A stretch of DNA of 47,225 bases, taken from the NCBI GenBank assembly GCA_009839745.1, contig VXPE01000088.1:2309-49533 (forward strand), written 5' to 3'. The notes under the pieces were generated by a model. That model saw nothing but the letters and a program-made list of their open reading frames with translations. It was not told where the DNA came from and searched no databases. The DNA comes from Candidatus Poribacteria bacterium. GTDB taxonomy: Bacteria; Poribacteria; WGA-4E; WGA-3G. Numbering within the stretch: position 1 is the first letter of the stretch; every line of letters starts with the position of its first letter. Shown here piece after piece: positions 16,334 to 23,980 of this stretch. The position numbers and the translations under genes are program-made.

Positions 16334-17398
16334 ATGAACGATATTTCCTCTGGTAAATTGCGGGGTATCATGAAACTCGCAGATGCGAATGGTCGCTTTA
16401 AAATGATGGCGATTGATCAACGGGGTTCTATGGTACAGGCACTCGCAGATGCGCTTAACAAGGATAACGCTGAAGTCCAATACGAAGATGTTGCAGCCCT
16501 GAAAACTCTGATTACTCGCATCCTTTCCCCAAATTCAACAGCGGTTCTCACCGACCCAATTTACGGGCACCCCTACTCTATTGGCGAGATTCCACGGGAT
16601 GTCGCATTGTTGTTAGCCTATGAAGAATCAGGCTATGTCAGCGAAGGGGTTGCCGAGAACGAACGCCTCTCCAATCCGATTGAAAACTGGAGCATCGCTA
16701 AGGCACAGCGTGCCGGTGCAGATGCCATTAAACTCCTCGCCTATTACCACCCTGATGCCTCCGCTGAAACCCTTGAACACCAGCAAGCCTTTGTGCGTCA
16801 TGTCGGGGATGAATGCGAAAAGCAGGATTTGCCGTTTTTGTTGGAATTAGTGAGTTATGCGCTTGAAGGCACCACCAAGAGCGTTGCCTTCGCAAAACAG
16901 AAACCCGACCTTGTGATTCGGAGCGTCGCGGAGTTCATAGATCCAAGTTACAAAGTCGACATTCTGAAGTTAGAATTTCCTGCCGATCTGAAATACACAG
17001 CGGATTATCAAGATGCCAGTTTTTACGCAGGAGACTCGGCGTATGAACTCGCTGAAGTGAAGGAAATCTGCCAGAAGTTAGATGAAACCTCAACACTCCC
17101 CTGGGTAATTTTGAGTGCCGGTGTGGATATTGAAGAATTCATTGAAAACGTTGATCTCGCGACCGGTGCCGGTGCGAGTGGTTTCCTCTGTGGCAGAGCC
17201 ATCTGGAAAGATGCTGTCCAATACTATCCTGACACTGGGGCGGTTAAGCAGTTCTTGCAGAACGAAGCAACAACGAACTTCAAGAACGCGAACGCTGCGG
17301 CGGAGAACGCGTTACCGTGGTTTGAGCATCGCCAGTTTGGGGGTGTAGAAAACGTTCAGATCACCAAGCAATCCGCAACGTGGTATCAGGACTATTAA
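16334..17398 (+). CDS. LacD-like aldolase (tagatose-1,6-bisphosphate aldolase family)
   Basis: 354 residues with an AAAGGAG ribosome site. The N-terminus KLRGIMKLADANGRFKMMAI followed by DQRGS is characteristic of LacD-type class I aldolases. The conserved AGADAIKLLAYYHPD and VDILKLEFPAD blocks contain lysines suited to Schiff-base chemistry. The family cleaves tagatose-1,6-bisphosphate to dihydroxyacetone phosphate and glyceraldehyde-3-phosphate, but related enzymes act on other sugar or sulfosugar phosphates, so the substrate is open. No lactose or tagatose genes are nearby. Confidence 0.8.
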   Translation: MNDISSGKLRGIMKLADANGRFKMMAIDQRGSMVQALADALNKDNAEVQYEDVAALKTLITRILSPNSTAVLTDPIYGHPYSIGEIPRDVALLLAYEESGYVSEGVAENERLSNPIENWSIAKAQRAGADAIKLLAYYHPDASAETLEHQQAFVRHVGDECEKQDLPFLLELVSYALEGTTKSVAFAKQKPDLVIRSVAEFIDPSYKVDILKLEFPADLKYTADYQDASFYAGDSAYELAEVKEICQKLDETSTLPWVILSAGVDIEEFIENVDLATGAGASGFLCGRAIWKDAVQYYPDTGAVKQFLQNEATTNFKNANAAAENALPWFEHRQFGGVENVQITKQSATWYQDY

Positions 17399-17400
17399 CT

Positions 17401-17880
17401 TTACCGGTTCGACGGCAGCGCACTCTGAATTTTCTTGGAAATTTTTTGGGCGATCTGGAGGGTTGTTTCCTCGGGAACCTGCCCTCCTACTTCGGCAACC
17501 AGCACGACTATCGTCTGTTGGACGAACAGAAAATTCGCGCCAGCCTGCCACACAATATCACCCAGTTCATGTTGATCGTTTGCTGGAGGTTGATAGATAG
17601 AATCGCGTCCACCTAATTTCGGCACAGTCTGTGCTGAAAGCCGAAATCTGCCTTCATCAGCGGCTGTGCATGCTTCGTCGTGTGACTCGAAGAACCAGTA
17701 ATTGATGACAACTTGCTGGGCTGCTGTGTGGTTTAACCACCATCTATCGCGCCAACCGAATTGGGCAATCGGTCGCCTTGGGGCTGTGGGAGAGTAGATT
17801 TCTTGGGCAGAAGCACGACGCGCGGCTACGTCCGCCAAGTCATCCGTTGTGAGTTGAATGGATTCAAGCGTAAATTCCAT
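17401..17880 (-). CDS. Hypothetical soluble protein, convergent with the aldolase
   Basis: 159 residues from the ATG at 17880 (an upstream in-frame TTG at 17916 would add twelve residues with no supporting ribosome site). It starts MEFTLESIQLTTDDLADVAA. It is rich in Trp/Gln (FGWRDRWWLNHTAAQQVVIN), with an isolated hydrophobic strand block (FLFVQQTIVVLVAEV), and no signal peptide or membrane helix. I do not recognise the family. Its stop is two bases from the aldolase stop on the other strand, so the genes are tightly convergent. Confidence 0.6.
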   Translation of the reverse strand: MEFTLESIQLTTDDLADVAARRASAQEIYSPTAPRRPIAQFGWRDRWWLNHTAAQQVVINYWFFESHDEACTAADEGRFRLSAQTVPKLGGRDSIYQPPANDQHELGDIVWQAGANFLFVQQTIVVLVAEVGGQVPEETTLQIAQKISKKIQSALPSNR

Positions 17881-18027
17881 GTAGGTATGATAACATCTTT
17901 TATACCAAAATTTCAAATTAAATTATGAAGGTTTTTCCGGCACAAATCAACTAACAAAAAAGGACTGCATCAGTTCTCTGCTTCGTTTACGGAAAGCTAC
18001 GGTTACAGAAATTATCTTAAGACAGCA

Positions 18028-18085
18028 GCCTGTAACAATACGCAGAAATACGCAGAAACGCCCAAGCAAGACCCCAAGCGAAAAC
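18028..18085. repeat. Dispersed repeat module (CTGTAACAATACGCAGAAAT) upstream of lptF
   Basis: The words CAATACGCAGAAATACGCAG and CCCAAGCAAGACCCCAAGCG recur upstream of nusB (27852-27877) and, inverted, upstream of the NHL gene (28430-28490). Together with the AATTAAAAAATG start motif of lptF, this places the gene among those with composite repeat leaders. The rest of the 277-bp gap shows nothing else. Confidence 0.65.
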
Positions 18086-18157
18086 ACGCAGGCGGATATA
18101 AGGAAAACAACTCATAAACAGACCATCTTATTTTAACGTCTTGTGAACAATTAAAAA

Positions 18158-19357
18158 ATGAGAATATTAGCGCGGTATATACTTAAAGAATTTCTTCCAC
18201 CATTCATCATAGCACTTATCTGTTTTACCTTTATCCTCATCTTCGATGACCTTTTTCGGTTGACGAAGCTTTTCGTGCAAAAGGGGATAAGTCCGGTTTA
18301 CCTTGTTGAGTTGCTCCTCTATGTGATGCCCGCTTCGGTTGTGTTATCTCTTCCGATGGCGGCTTTGGTCGCGATTTTACTTTCTCTCGGAAGACTCTCT
18401 ACCAATAATGAAATTATCGCAATGAAAGCACACGGGGTCGCTTTCCATCATCTGATGCTTCCGCTTTTAGGCATAGCAGTGGTGCTGAGCGTCGCTGATC
18501 TCGCATTGATGGACTACGCACTACCAAGGGCAAATCTCGCTTACGCCACACTCAAACGCGACATTCAAAGACACAATCCGACGTTCGTTCTGGAAGAAGC
18601 CACCGTTATGAAGGAGCTGGAGAGAGAAGGCAAGTTATGGATGTACGAATCCACAGATGCTAAGAGCGGACGCATGCAGGATGTCAAAATATGGGATGGT
18701 ATTTGGACTGGACGCCCTCGGTTCAGTCACGCGCAAGAGGGGACCCTCGGTTTTGAAAATGGCAGAGCCGTGCTCACGCTTTACGATGGACTCACTTATG
18801 AACCGACAACCGATAATTTAGATGGATATCGTATAACAAAGTTCCAGCAACAACAACTTGCACTGCAGTTGACCGAGGATCTGGAGCGTGGTGCCTTACA
18901 GAACCAAACACCACGGTCAATGACTATTGTCCAACTCAAGGCATTCATCAATAAGTTAGAAGCCTCCGTCCCAACGAGTCAGAATCCTGATTATACCCGT
19001 AGTAGACTCCGTTTGGCGGAGGTTGAATACCACAAAAAGTTTTCTATCCCTTTCGCGTGTTTAGCGTTCGGATTAATGGGCGTGCCCCTTGGGTTGATGG
19101 TAAAACAGGGAGGTAAGATGATTGGGTTTGGCATCGGCTTAACTGTCATCTTGGTTTACTACCTCCTGCTTCAAATCGGTCAAAGTGCGGGTTTGAACGG
19201 CATGGTATCCCCTGCCCTTGCCATGTGGCTTCCCAATATTGTTATTGGTGCGTTCGGCATTTTTCTGAGTGTCCGCATGATAGGCGAAGGAACGCTGCGG
19301 ACGTGGCGTGCCCGAGACAAGCTGACGCTTGTCGTCAATAGGAAAGCCGAATCTTGA
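18158..19357 (+). CDS. lptF: LPS export permease subunit LptF
   Basis: 399 residues of the YjgP/YjgQ family. The N-terminal helix (MRILARYILKEFLPPFIIAL) is followed by further helices, a periplasmic beta-jellyroll part (residues about 130-250), and C-terminal helices containing FSIPFACLAFGLMGVPLGLM. LptF and LptG form the inner-membrane part of the LptB2FG machine that extracts lipopolysaccharide toward the outer membrane. The start reads AATTAAAAAATG with no classical Shine-Dalgarno. Its stop overlaps the start of lptG. This pair supports an LPS-bearing outer membrane. Confidence 0.9.
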   Translation: MRILARYILKEFLPPFIIALICFTFILIFDDLFRLTKLFVQKGISPVYLVELLLYVMPASVVLSLPMAALVAILLSLGRLSTNNEIIAMKAHGVAFHHLMLPLLGIAVVLSVADLALMDYALPRANLAYATLKRDIQRHNPTFVLEEATVMKELEREGKLWMYESTDAKSGRMQDVKIWDGIWTGRPRFSHAQEGTLGFENGRAVLTLYDGLTYEPTTDNLDGYRITKFQQQQLALQLTEDLERGALQNQTPRSMTIVQLKAFINKLEASVPTSQNPDYTRSRLRLAEVEYHKKFSIPFACLAFGLMGVPLGLMVKQGGKMIGFGIGLTVILVYYLLLQIGQSAGLNGMVSPALAMWLPNIVIGAFGIFLSVRMIGEGTLRTWRARDKLTLVVNRKAES

Positions 19358-20415
19358 ATATTTTAGATCGATACCTGCTTCGCGAATACCTGAAAGCCTT
19401 TTTTGTGGGGCTTTTATTTTTTATTGCACTGATTATTATCGTCCGTTTGCTGGATAAGGACATCAAGAAGTTTGATGATGATGTCGCTTATATAACGGCT
19501 GTTAAAATCGTTCTCTACCAAGCACCTCGTCGGATTATGGAGGTAGTGCCTGTTGCTGCATTTGTCGCTATCTTTTTTGTGCTGGGTAGGATGGTCCAAA
19601 GCAACGAGTTCACTGCTATGAAGGCGGGGGGGCTTAGCGTTTACCGGCTCCTCGTTCCTATTGTGATTGTAATGATCGTTATTTGTGGATTCTTCGCGCT
19701 TTTTTATAACCGAGTCGCGGCACCCGCCTTTCATGAAGCACATCTTTTACAAAATAACGTTAGACCGCGTCGCGGCAGAAACATCGTCTTCAAAGGCAAG
19801 GGCGACCGTATTTTTTACTCGCAGCGAATTGCTTTGGACGCACGTAAAATCCAACAACTCACCATCTATGAACATGATACAGAGGGGAAACTCGCTCGCG
19901 TAACCTTCGCAAAGGCAGCGGAGTGGACCGCTACCCACTGGCAACTAACGGATGGATACATTCGCCACTTTGAAGGCGGGATAGAGGTTGGTTATGATGC
20001 CTTCGATAGGCATGCGATTGAACGATACGAGGATCCTGCCCGTTTTATCGGGAGTGAAAAAGATCCGAGAGCGATGACCATTGAAGAACTCCGCCAGCAG
20101 ATCACCTATAAGCAGGAAGCCGGACAGATTTCGCGCAAAGAGCAGGTAAAGTTGTATCACAAAACAGCGTACCCGTTCGCGGCTGTCGTTGTTGTTATGC
20201 TTGGCGCGCCTATTGCTATCCGTTTTGGGAGAGCAGGTTTCTTCGCGGGGCTCGTGATGGCTTTCTTCCTCTCTTTTATCTATTGGGCACTCTCCTTCGC
20301 AACACTTGAGGGATTGAGTGAAAGCGGAAAACTTCATCCCTTTCTTGCCTGTTGGGGCGCGAACATCCTCTACGCTGCTGTCGGAGGTATCATGATCTGG
20401 CGCACCCCGAAATAA
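19354..20415 (+). CDS. lptG: LPS export permease subunit LptG, TTG start
   Basis: 353 residues. The frame opens with NILDRYLLREYLKAFFVGLL, the usual LptG N-terminus, directly from a TTG codon that overlaps the lptF TGA (TTGA). No ATG is available nearby, so a TTG start with translational coupling is the best reading. A periplasmic domain lies between the N- and C-terminal helix groups, and the last helices contain YPFAAVVVVMLGAPIAIRFG. It works with LptF and the LptB ATPase, which is not in the window. Confidence 0.9.
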   Translation: MNILDRYLLREYLKAFFVGLLFFIALIIIVRLLDKDIKKFDDDVAYITAVKIVLYQAPRRIMEVVPVAAFVAIFFVLGRMVQSNEFTAMKAGGLSVYRLLVPIVIVMIVICGFFALFYNRVAAPAFHEAHLLQNNVRPRRGRNIVFKGKGDRIFYSQRIALDARKIQQLTIYEHDTEGKLARVTFAKAAEWTATHWQLTDGYIRHFEGGIEVGYDAFDRHAIERYEDPARFIGSEKDPRAMTIEELRQQITYKQEAGQISRKEQVKLYHKTAYPFAAVVVVMLGAPIAIRFGRAGFFAGLVMAFFLSFIYWALSFATLEGLSESGKLHPFLACWGANILYAAVGGIMIWRTPK

Positions 20416-20416
20416 T

Positions 20417-20568
20417 CAAACCGACTTCACCGAACCGCAAGGAAAATTAGGCGAATAGTGTATGGGTAAACCCAGAGCCAATAGCCCGTAATGAAATGGA
20501 GGGCGGCTATACGGAGAGGCATATAAAAGTTCAAACCGACTTCACCGAACCGCAAGGAAAATTAAAAG
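20417..20568 (+). repeat. Composite dispersed repeat with duplicated right end
   Basis: A right-end unit (CGACTTCACCGAACCGCAAG then GAAAATTA) occurs twice, at 20417-20449 and 20532-20564, as a 33-bp direct repeat. Between them is the left module GCCCGTAATGAAATGGAGGG (20484-20503). The second right end runs straight into the reading frame of the downstream methyltransferase. It belongs to the family described at 27826-27962. Confidence 0.7.
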
Positions 20569-20647
20569 AATTGGCAACTTCTTCTTCAAAATTCGCAGTT
20601 TCACGCCTATCCCTTTCATCCTCGCACTCCTCTATTTTGCTGAACCT

Positions 20648-21136
20648 GTGTGGTACACTGTAGGCATTGGCGCGTTGTTCATTGCTGCAGGTGAGTTTCT
20701 CAGGATATGGGCGGTCGGATATGCCGGAGCCTCCACCCGTGCGCGGACACTCGGTGCCGCCCGCGATCTCGTCACAACAGGTCCCTATAGTTACGTCCGC
20801 AATCCACTCTATCTCGGTAATTTCCTGCTCAGTCTCGGTGTTTGTTTTGTTGTGAATGTCTATTGGCTCGTAGCCGTGTTAGTTGTTGGGTATTTCCTCC
20901 AATACTTACCGATTATTGCAGTAGAAGAGTCGTATCTGATGGAATCCTGTGGTCCCGCCTATCAGGCATACCGAGACCGAGTTCCCCGCTTTATTCCCAA
21001 ACTTCGTTCCTATCCCGAACCCTCTCCACACGATTTCTCTTGGACACGCGCCATCAAAAGCGAAAAGCGGACTTTAACAGCGATTGCCTGCGTCATCGGC
21101 TTGATGTTCACAAGACAGATTATAGGTACACTATAG
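20648..21136 (+). CDS. Isoprenylcysteine carboxyl methyltransferase-like (ICMT/PEMT family) membrane protein
   Basis: 162 residues from GTG 20648. The frame stays open upstream to about 20558 and reads RIGNFFFKIRSFTPIPFILA, which looks like the true N-terminus of this family, but no ATG/GTG/TTG is in frame there. The start is therefore unresolved; ATT at about 20562 or 20571 would be needed. Motifs: GEFLRIWAVGYAG, TTGPYSYVRNPLYLGNFL (SAM and substrate region) and EESYLMESCGPAYQAYRDRV. It is a multi-pass membrane enzyme that methylates a lipid-like or cysteine carboxyl substrate, identity unknown. The composite repeat appears to have replaced its original 5' end. Confidence 0.75.
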   Translation: MWYTVGIGALFIAAGEFLRIWAVGYAGASTRARTLGAARDLVTTGPYSYVRNPLYLGNFLLSLGVCFVVNVYWLVAVLVVGYFLQYLPIIAVEESYLMESCGPAYQAYRDRVPRFIPKLRSYPEPSPHDFSWTRAIKSEKRTLTAIACVIGLMFTRQIIGTL

Positions 21137-21282
21137 TAACCCAATTTTAAAGTTAATCAGTCCTATCCGCATAATTTCTTTGTAAAGCAGTTATGGTCGA
21201 TCCTAAAAATAAATAGACACAACCCCCTCTTGGTAGGGTTCTGCTTGGATGTTTCTTCAAGATTTCCTATTAAGCATGGGCC

Positions 21283-21702
21283 TCACTCTACTCTAAGTTT
21301 AAACTCTATTTTAAAGGTATAGAGATCCTTCCCTTCTGCATTTAGTGATTTTTCTACTTCCTCCCAAGTCATTAATTTCTCTTTCAACACATCCTGATAT
21401 TCCTCCGGTGCTCCATTATCTTTGGCCATTTCCAAGTTTAGCCGGCTAAGTTGCAGCATATCAGGTAGCGCGGCTATGCCTGCACGATCTATCCTAGATA
21501 CAAGATGTGCCCACTCAACCGACTTCTCGTGATTTTGAAAGGTTATCTTAGCGTGTTGTGTTAGTTCTATTAACGCTGAATCAGGATTTTTCTTCTTCAA
21601 CTTCATATAGTTTCTCAAATGCATTCTCGCAGGATCATCATGAGAATGATCGTGACAACCTAACACTATTACACAAATGAGTGATGCTATTAGAATTTTC
21701 AT
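21283..21702 (-). CDS. Small lipoprotein, paralogue B
   Basis: 139 residues with a signal peptide and lipobox (VIVLGC, lipidated Cys15), then a His/Asp patch (HDHSHDD). The mature part (KLKKKNPDSALIEL ... WAHLVSRIDRAG ... DMLQLSRLNLEMAKD) aligns by eye over its whole length with the lipoprotein at 21913-22431 (ELKTKNPDDALVAL ... WALLIFQMDTQG ... DMIRRVELEIQMAEE). The ATG overlaps the stop of the preceding membrane-protein gene as ATGA. Family not recognised. Confidence 0.75.
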   Translation of the reverse strand: MKILIASLICVIVLGCHDHSHDDPARMHLRNYMKLKKKNPDSALIELTQHAKITFQNHEKSVEWAHLVSRIDRAGIAALPDMLQLSRLNLEMAKDNGAPEEYQDVLKEKLMTWEEVEKSLNAEGKDLYTFKIEFKLRVE

Positions 21703-21968
21703 TCAGACGAACCCTGTTCCTGATTTTTACTAAGTCTTTCTTTAACCCTTTGCTTAGCTAAGTTCACACGGTTACAGCAATCACAATCTTTTTTTTGTAG
21801 TTCTTCGCTTGTAGGATTATTGGTTGAATCAACCTGCGGACTGTATAACAACATACCTATTGCAAGTAAACAAATCATCCCAAATACGATTAGTAGTATT
21901 CTGTATTTCAATTCAGTTATCCTCAACTCTGATACCGTTGAATCTGACAGTTGGTTCATTTGGGTCAC
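21699..21968 (-). CDS. Small membrane-anchored protein with a CDCC motif
   Basis: 89 residues: a short cytoplasmic N-terminus, one membrane helix (LLIVFGMICLLAIGMLL), then a polar tail with a cysteine cluster (KKDCDCCNRVN) that could bind metal or form disulfides. The start overlaps the end of the upstream lipoprotein gene by about 50 bases; the next ATG at 21959 would reduce this. It overlaps the next gene by ATGA. It lies between two paralogous lipoproteins and is presumably their partner. Function unknown. Confidence 0.6.
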   Translation of the reverse strand: MTQMNQLSDSTVSELRITELKYRILLIVFGMICLLAIGMLLYSPQVDSTNNPTSEELQKKDCDCCNRVNLAKQRVKERLSKNQEQGSSE

Positions 21969-22431
21969 GCCCGTGCGATTCTTCTATTTTTTTTCTATTT
22001 TCCCAAAACTCCAATCTGCCTTTCAAATATTCAACTTGTTGTTCGTAGGGGCTGCTTTCTTCAGCCATTTGAATTTCTAATTCTACTCTGCGGATCATAT
22101 CCATTACAGATACTTTGCCTTGTGTATCCATCTGGAAGATGAGTAGTGCCCATTGTTCAGACAAAGGGTTACCCCACCAAGAAATCTTAGCTGCCATTTT
22201 GAGTGCTACAAGAGCATCGTCTGGATTTTTAGTTTTCAGTTCATTGTATCGTTTAGCATATCTTACAAACTCTTTACCGCGTTCTTCTTCCGTTAATTCC
22301 TCAATTCTTTTTTCTGTAGTAATAATTTCGTCTTCACTATAATCAGGTTCAGTTACTACAGTGTCTGTATTAGAACAGCCAATAAAAAATATGAGTAGCA
22401 ACACGACAGGAGTACAGACTACATATTTCAT
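21913..22431 (-). CDS. Small lipoprotein, paralogue A
   Basis: 172 residues from the ATG at 22431, preceded by an AAAAAGGA ribosome site. Signal peptide with lipobox (IFFIGC, then SNTDT). An acidic linker is followed by a helical domain (YAKRYNELKTKNPDDALVAL ... LEFWENRKKIEESHG). Clear intragenomic paralogue of 21283-21702. The repeated KNPDxAL and SxxWAxL landmarks suggest a short helical-repeat domain. The protein is presumably attached to the outer membrane. Confidence 0.75.
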   Translation of the reverse strand: MKYVVCTPVVLLLIFFIGCSNTDTVVTEPDYSEDEIITTEKRIEELTEEERGKEFVRYAKRYNELKTKNPDDALVALKMAAKISWWGNPLSEQWALLIFQMDTQGKVSVMDMIRRVELEIQMAEESSPYEQQVEYLKGRLEFWENRKKIEESHGRDPNEPTVRFNGIRVEDN

Positions 22432-22488
22432 TATGTATCCTTTTTTGTAGTGTATATTCAAAAAAATGAATATACACTACTTTTGGGG

Positions 22489-22737
22489 CTAATCACAAGG
22501 ATCTCCGTGCGGCCAGAATTTTCCGTGCCAGAAATCATCGCAATCAGATTCTTCTTCCCACACCCAGACATCGCCACCGGCTTTCAACGCAGCCCACGTA
22601 TTACTTTTCTTATAAACCAATACAGTGGTGCAGCAAGAATGATGGGGCCAACTGTCAACTGTATGAGTAGTGATAAAAGTGAGACTAACCACTAATATCG
22701 CTGCTATAACAATTCCAGTCAAAATTTGAGGCTTCAT
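22489..22737 (-). CDS. Small exported Cys/Trp-rich protein
   Basis: 82 residues from the ATG at 22737 (AAGGGG nine bases upstream; the upstream in-frame start lacks a site). A hydrophobic N-terminal helix (ILTGIVIAAILVVSLTFI) is followed by a short exported part with four Cys and several Trp/His (SWPHHSCCTT, DCDDFWHGKFWPHGDPCD). Disulfides or metal binding are plausible. It is the first gene of the four-gene minus-strand cluster. No family recognised. Confidence 0.6.
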   Translation of the reverse strand: MKPQILTGIVIAAILVVSLTFITTHTVDSWPHHSCCTTVLVYKKSNTWAALKAGGDVWVWEEESDCDDFWHGKFWPHGDPCD

Positions 22738-22970
22738 AGTGTACCCCTTCAAATAGAATTTAATATGCAAGAAAAGTATACAAAAAAACATTAATTTTGT
22801 CCATCAAAAAATTTCAAGACTGTGAAGTGCCAATGTTTATTCAGACCAAAAATTAGCAAATTTAAGACGAGTATTGTCGTTCAAATTCGATAGGAGTCAA
22901 ATACCCTTTCTATGGGACATTTTTGGGTGATGTTGAAACTGTAAATCTGTTTCGGAATTCACAATTTTTC

Positions 22971-22999
22971 TTGACATTATTTTCACAATAGGGTATCAT
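22971..22999 (+). promoter_or_regulatory. Sigma-70-type promoter for the secreted protein gene
   Basis: TTGACA (22971-22976), 17-bp spacer, TATCAT (22994-22999), about 100 bp before the ATG at 23102. The 179 bp between this and the 22.7-kb gene start show no other feature. Confidence 0.75.
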
Positions 23000-23101
23000 G
23001 AAAAGCGATGATGTTGTTCGACTTTCAGATGTATGTTCACGAGTTACCGCCCAGATAACCTGAGACACACAGTTTTTCAGAAATAGAAGGAGACGCATCT
23101 C

Positions 23102-23791
23102 ATGAAAAAAATAGTATTCTCGCTCATGATACCTTCCGTCCTCCTGATACTGTTGGTTCTGCCGGTTAACATCGCCTCAGCGCGAGCGTTTAACAACGAT
23201 TTCGAGACGGGCGACCTCACGGATTGGGAGCCAGATGGAGAGGCATTCGATTTCCAACCTACTTGGGGAGATAATCCAACAGCACGAAACCGCGGTCAAC
23301 CCTCTGAACATCAAGGGGATTGGTGGTTAGGTTTATACGAAAAGTACCAAGGTCCAGATAAAGGGAAAAAACTCGGACAGAATCCGGGTGCTACGCAAGG
23401 CGATGGACCGCAAGGCACCCTGACATCAATTGAGTTCACGATTATCGGCAAGACGATGAACTTCCTTATCGGCGGCGGCAATCACCCGTGGAAGGATGCC
23501 CCTGCTCCATGTTGTGTTAACCTTGAGATTAAGGGAAAAGTCGTGCGCACAGCAACAGGGAAGGCTACCGAAACAATGGCACGCGTAGAGTGGGATGTCG
23601 CCGAATTCAAAGGCGATACCGCCCAAATTGTTGTTGTGGATAACAATAGCGGCGGATGGGGACATCCGAATTTTGATGATATACATCAAGCCGATTCCAA
23701 AGGAAAGAATATTCCGTGGGAACAGGTCCTATCTGTCGATGCTCGCGGGAAGTTGGCTGTCACTTGGGCACAGATGAAAAAGTACTATTAG
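23102..23791 (+). CDS. Secreted beta-sandwich protein (domain as found next to GH32-type enzymes)
   Basis: 229 residues with an AGAAGGAG site and a clear signal peptide (cleavage near IASARA). The domain begins NDFETGDLTDWEPDGEAF and contains HQGDWWLGLYE, GTLTSIEFTI, VVRTATGK, RVEWDVAEFKGDTAQIVVVD and SGGWGHPNFDDI. This pattern is often found as an N- or C-terminal carbohydrate-binding-like module in fructan-degrading and related glycosidases. No catalytic domain is present. A C-terminal tail (KLAVTWAQMKKYY) follows the domain. Binding a polysaccharide outside the cell is an inference. Confidence 0.65.
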   Translation: MKKIVFSLMIPSVLLILLVLPVNIASARAFNNDFETGDLTDWEPDGEAFDFQPTWGDNPTARNRGQPSEHQGDWWLGLYEKYQGPDKGKKLGQNPGATQGDGPQGTLTSIEFTIIGKTMNFLIGGGNHPWKDAPAPCCVNLEIKGKVVRTATGKATETMARVEWDVAEFKGDTAQIVVVDNNSGGWGHPNFDDIHQADSKGKNIPWEQVLSVDARGKLAVTWAQMKKYY

Positions 23792-23835
23792 GTTGAAGGT
23801 TGAACAACATCATCGTTCATTCATTCATTATCTAA

Positions 23836-23948
23836 TACCATTTCTGATTGAAAATGCTTCAATAAACGAGATCTTTGTAGCATAGGCTGTTAGCCTGTGC
23901 AGTCTTTGAGGCGATCTGTCAATGCGATATAATCTCTTAGAAATGGTA
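23836..23948. mobile_element. MITE A, copy 1 (113 bp, TAA target duplication)
   Basis: Flanked by TAA at 23833-23835 and 23949-23951. Perfect 10-bp terminal inverted repeats are TACCATTTCT and AGAAATGGTA. An internal palindrome (GCATAGGCT-GTT-AGCCTGTGC) lies at 23880-23900. The second copy, at 44513-44627, shares the ends, flanking duplication, internal palindrome and most of the spacing. Here it lies between two genes and does no visible harm. Confidence 0.9.
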
Positions 23949-23980
23949 TAATAGACAAAATTCGCTTTGCTCAATAGCGA

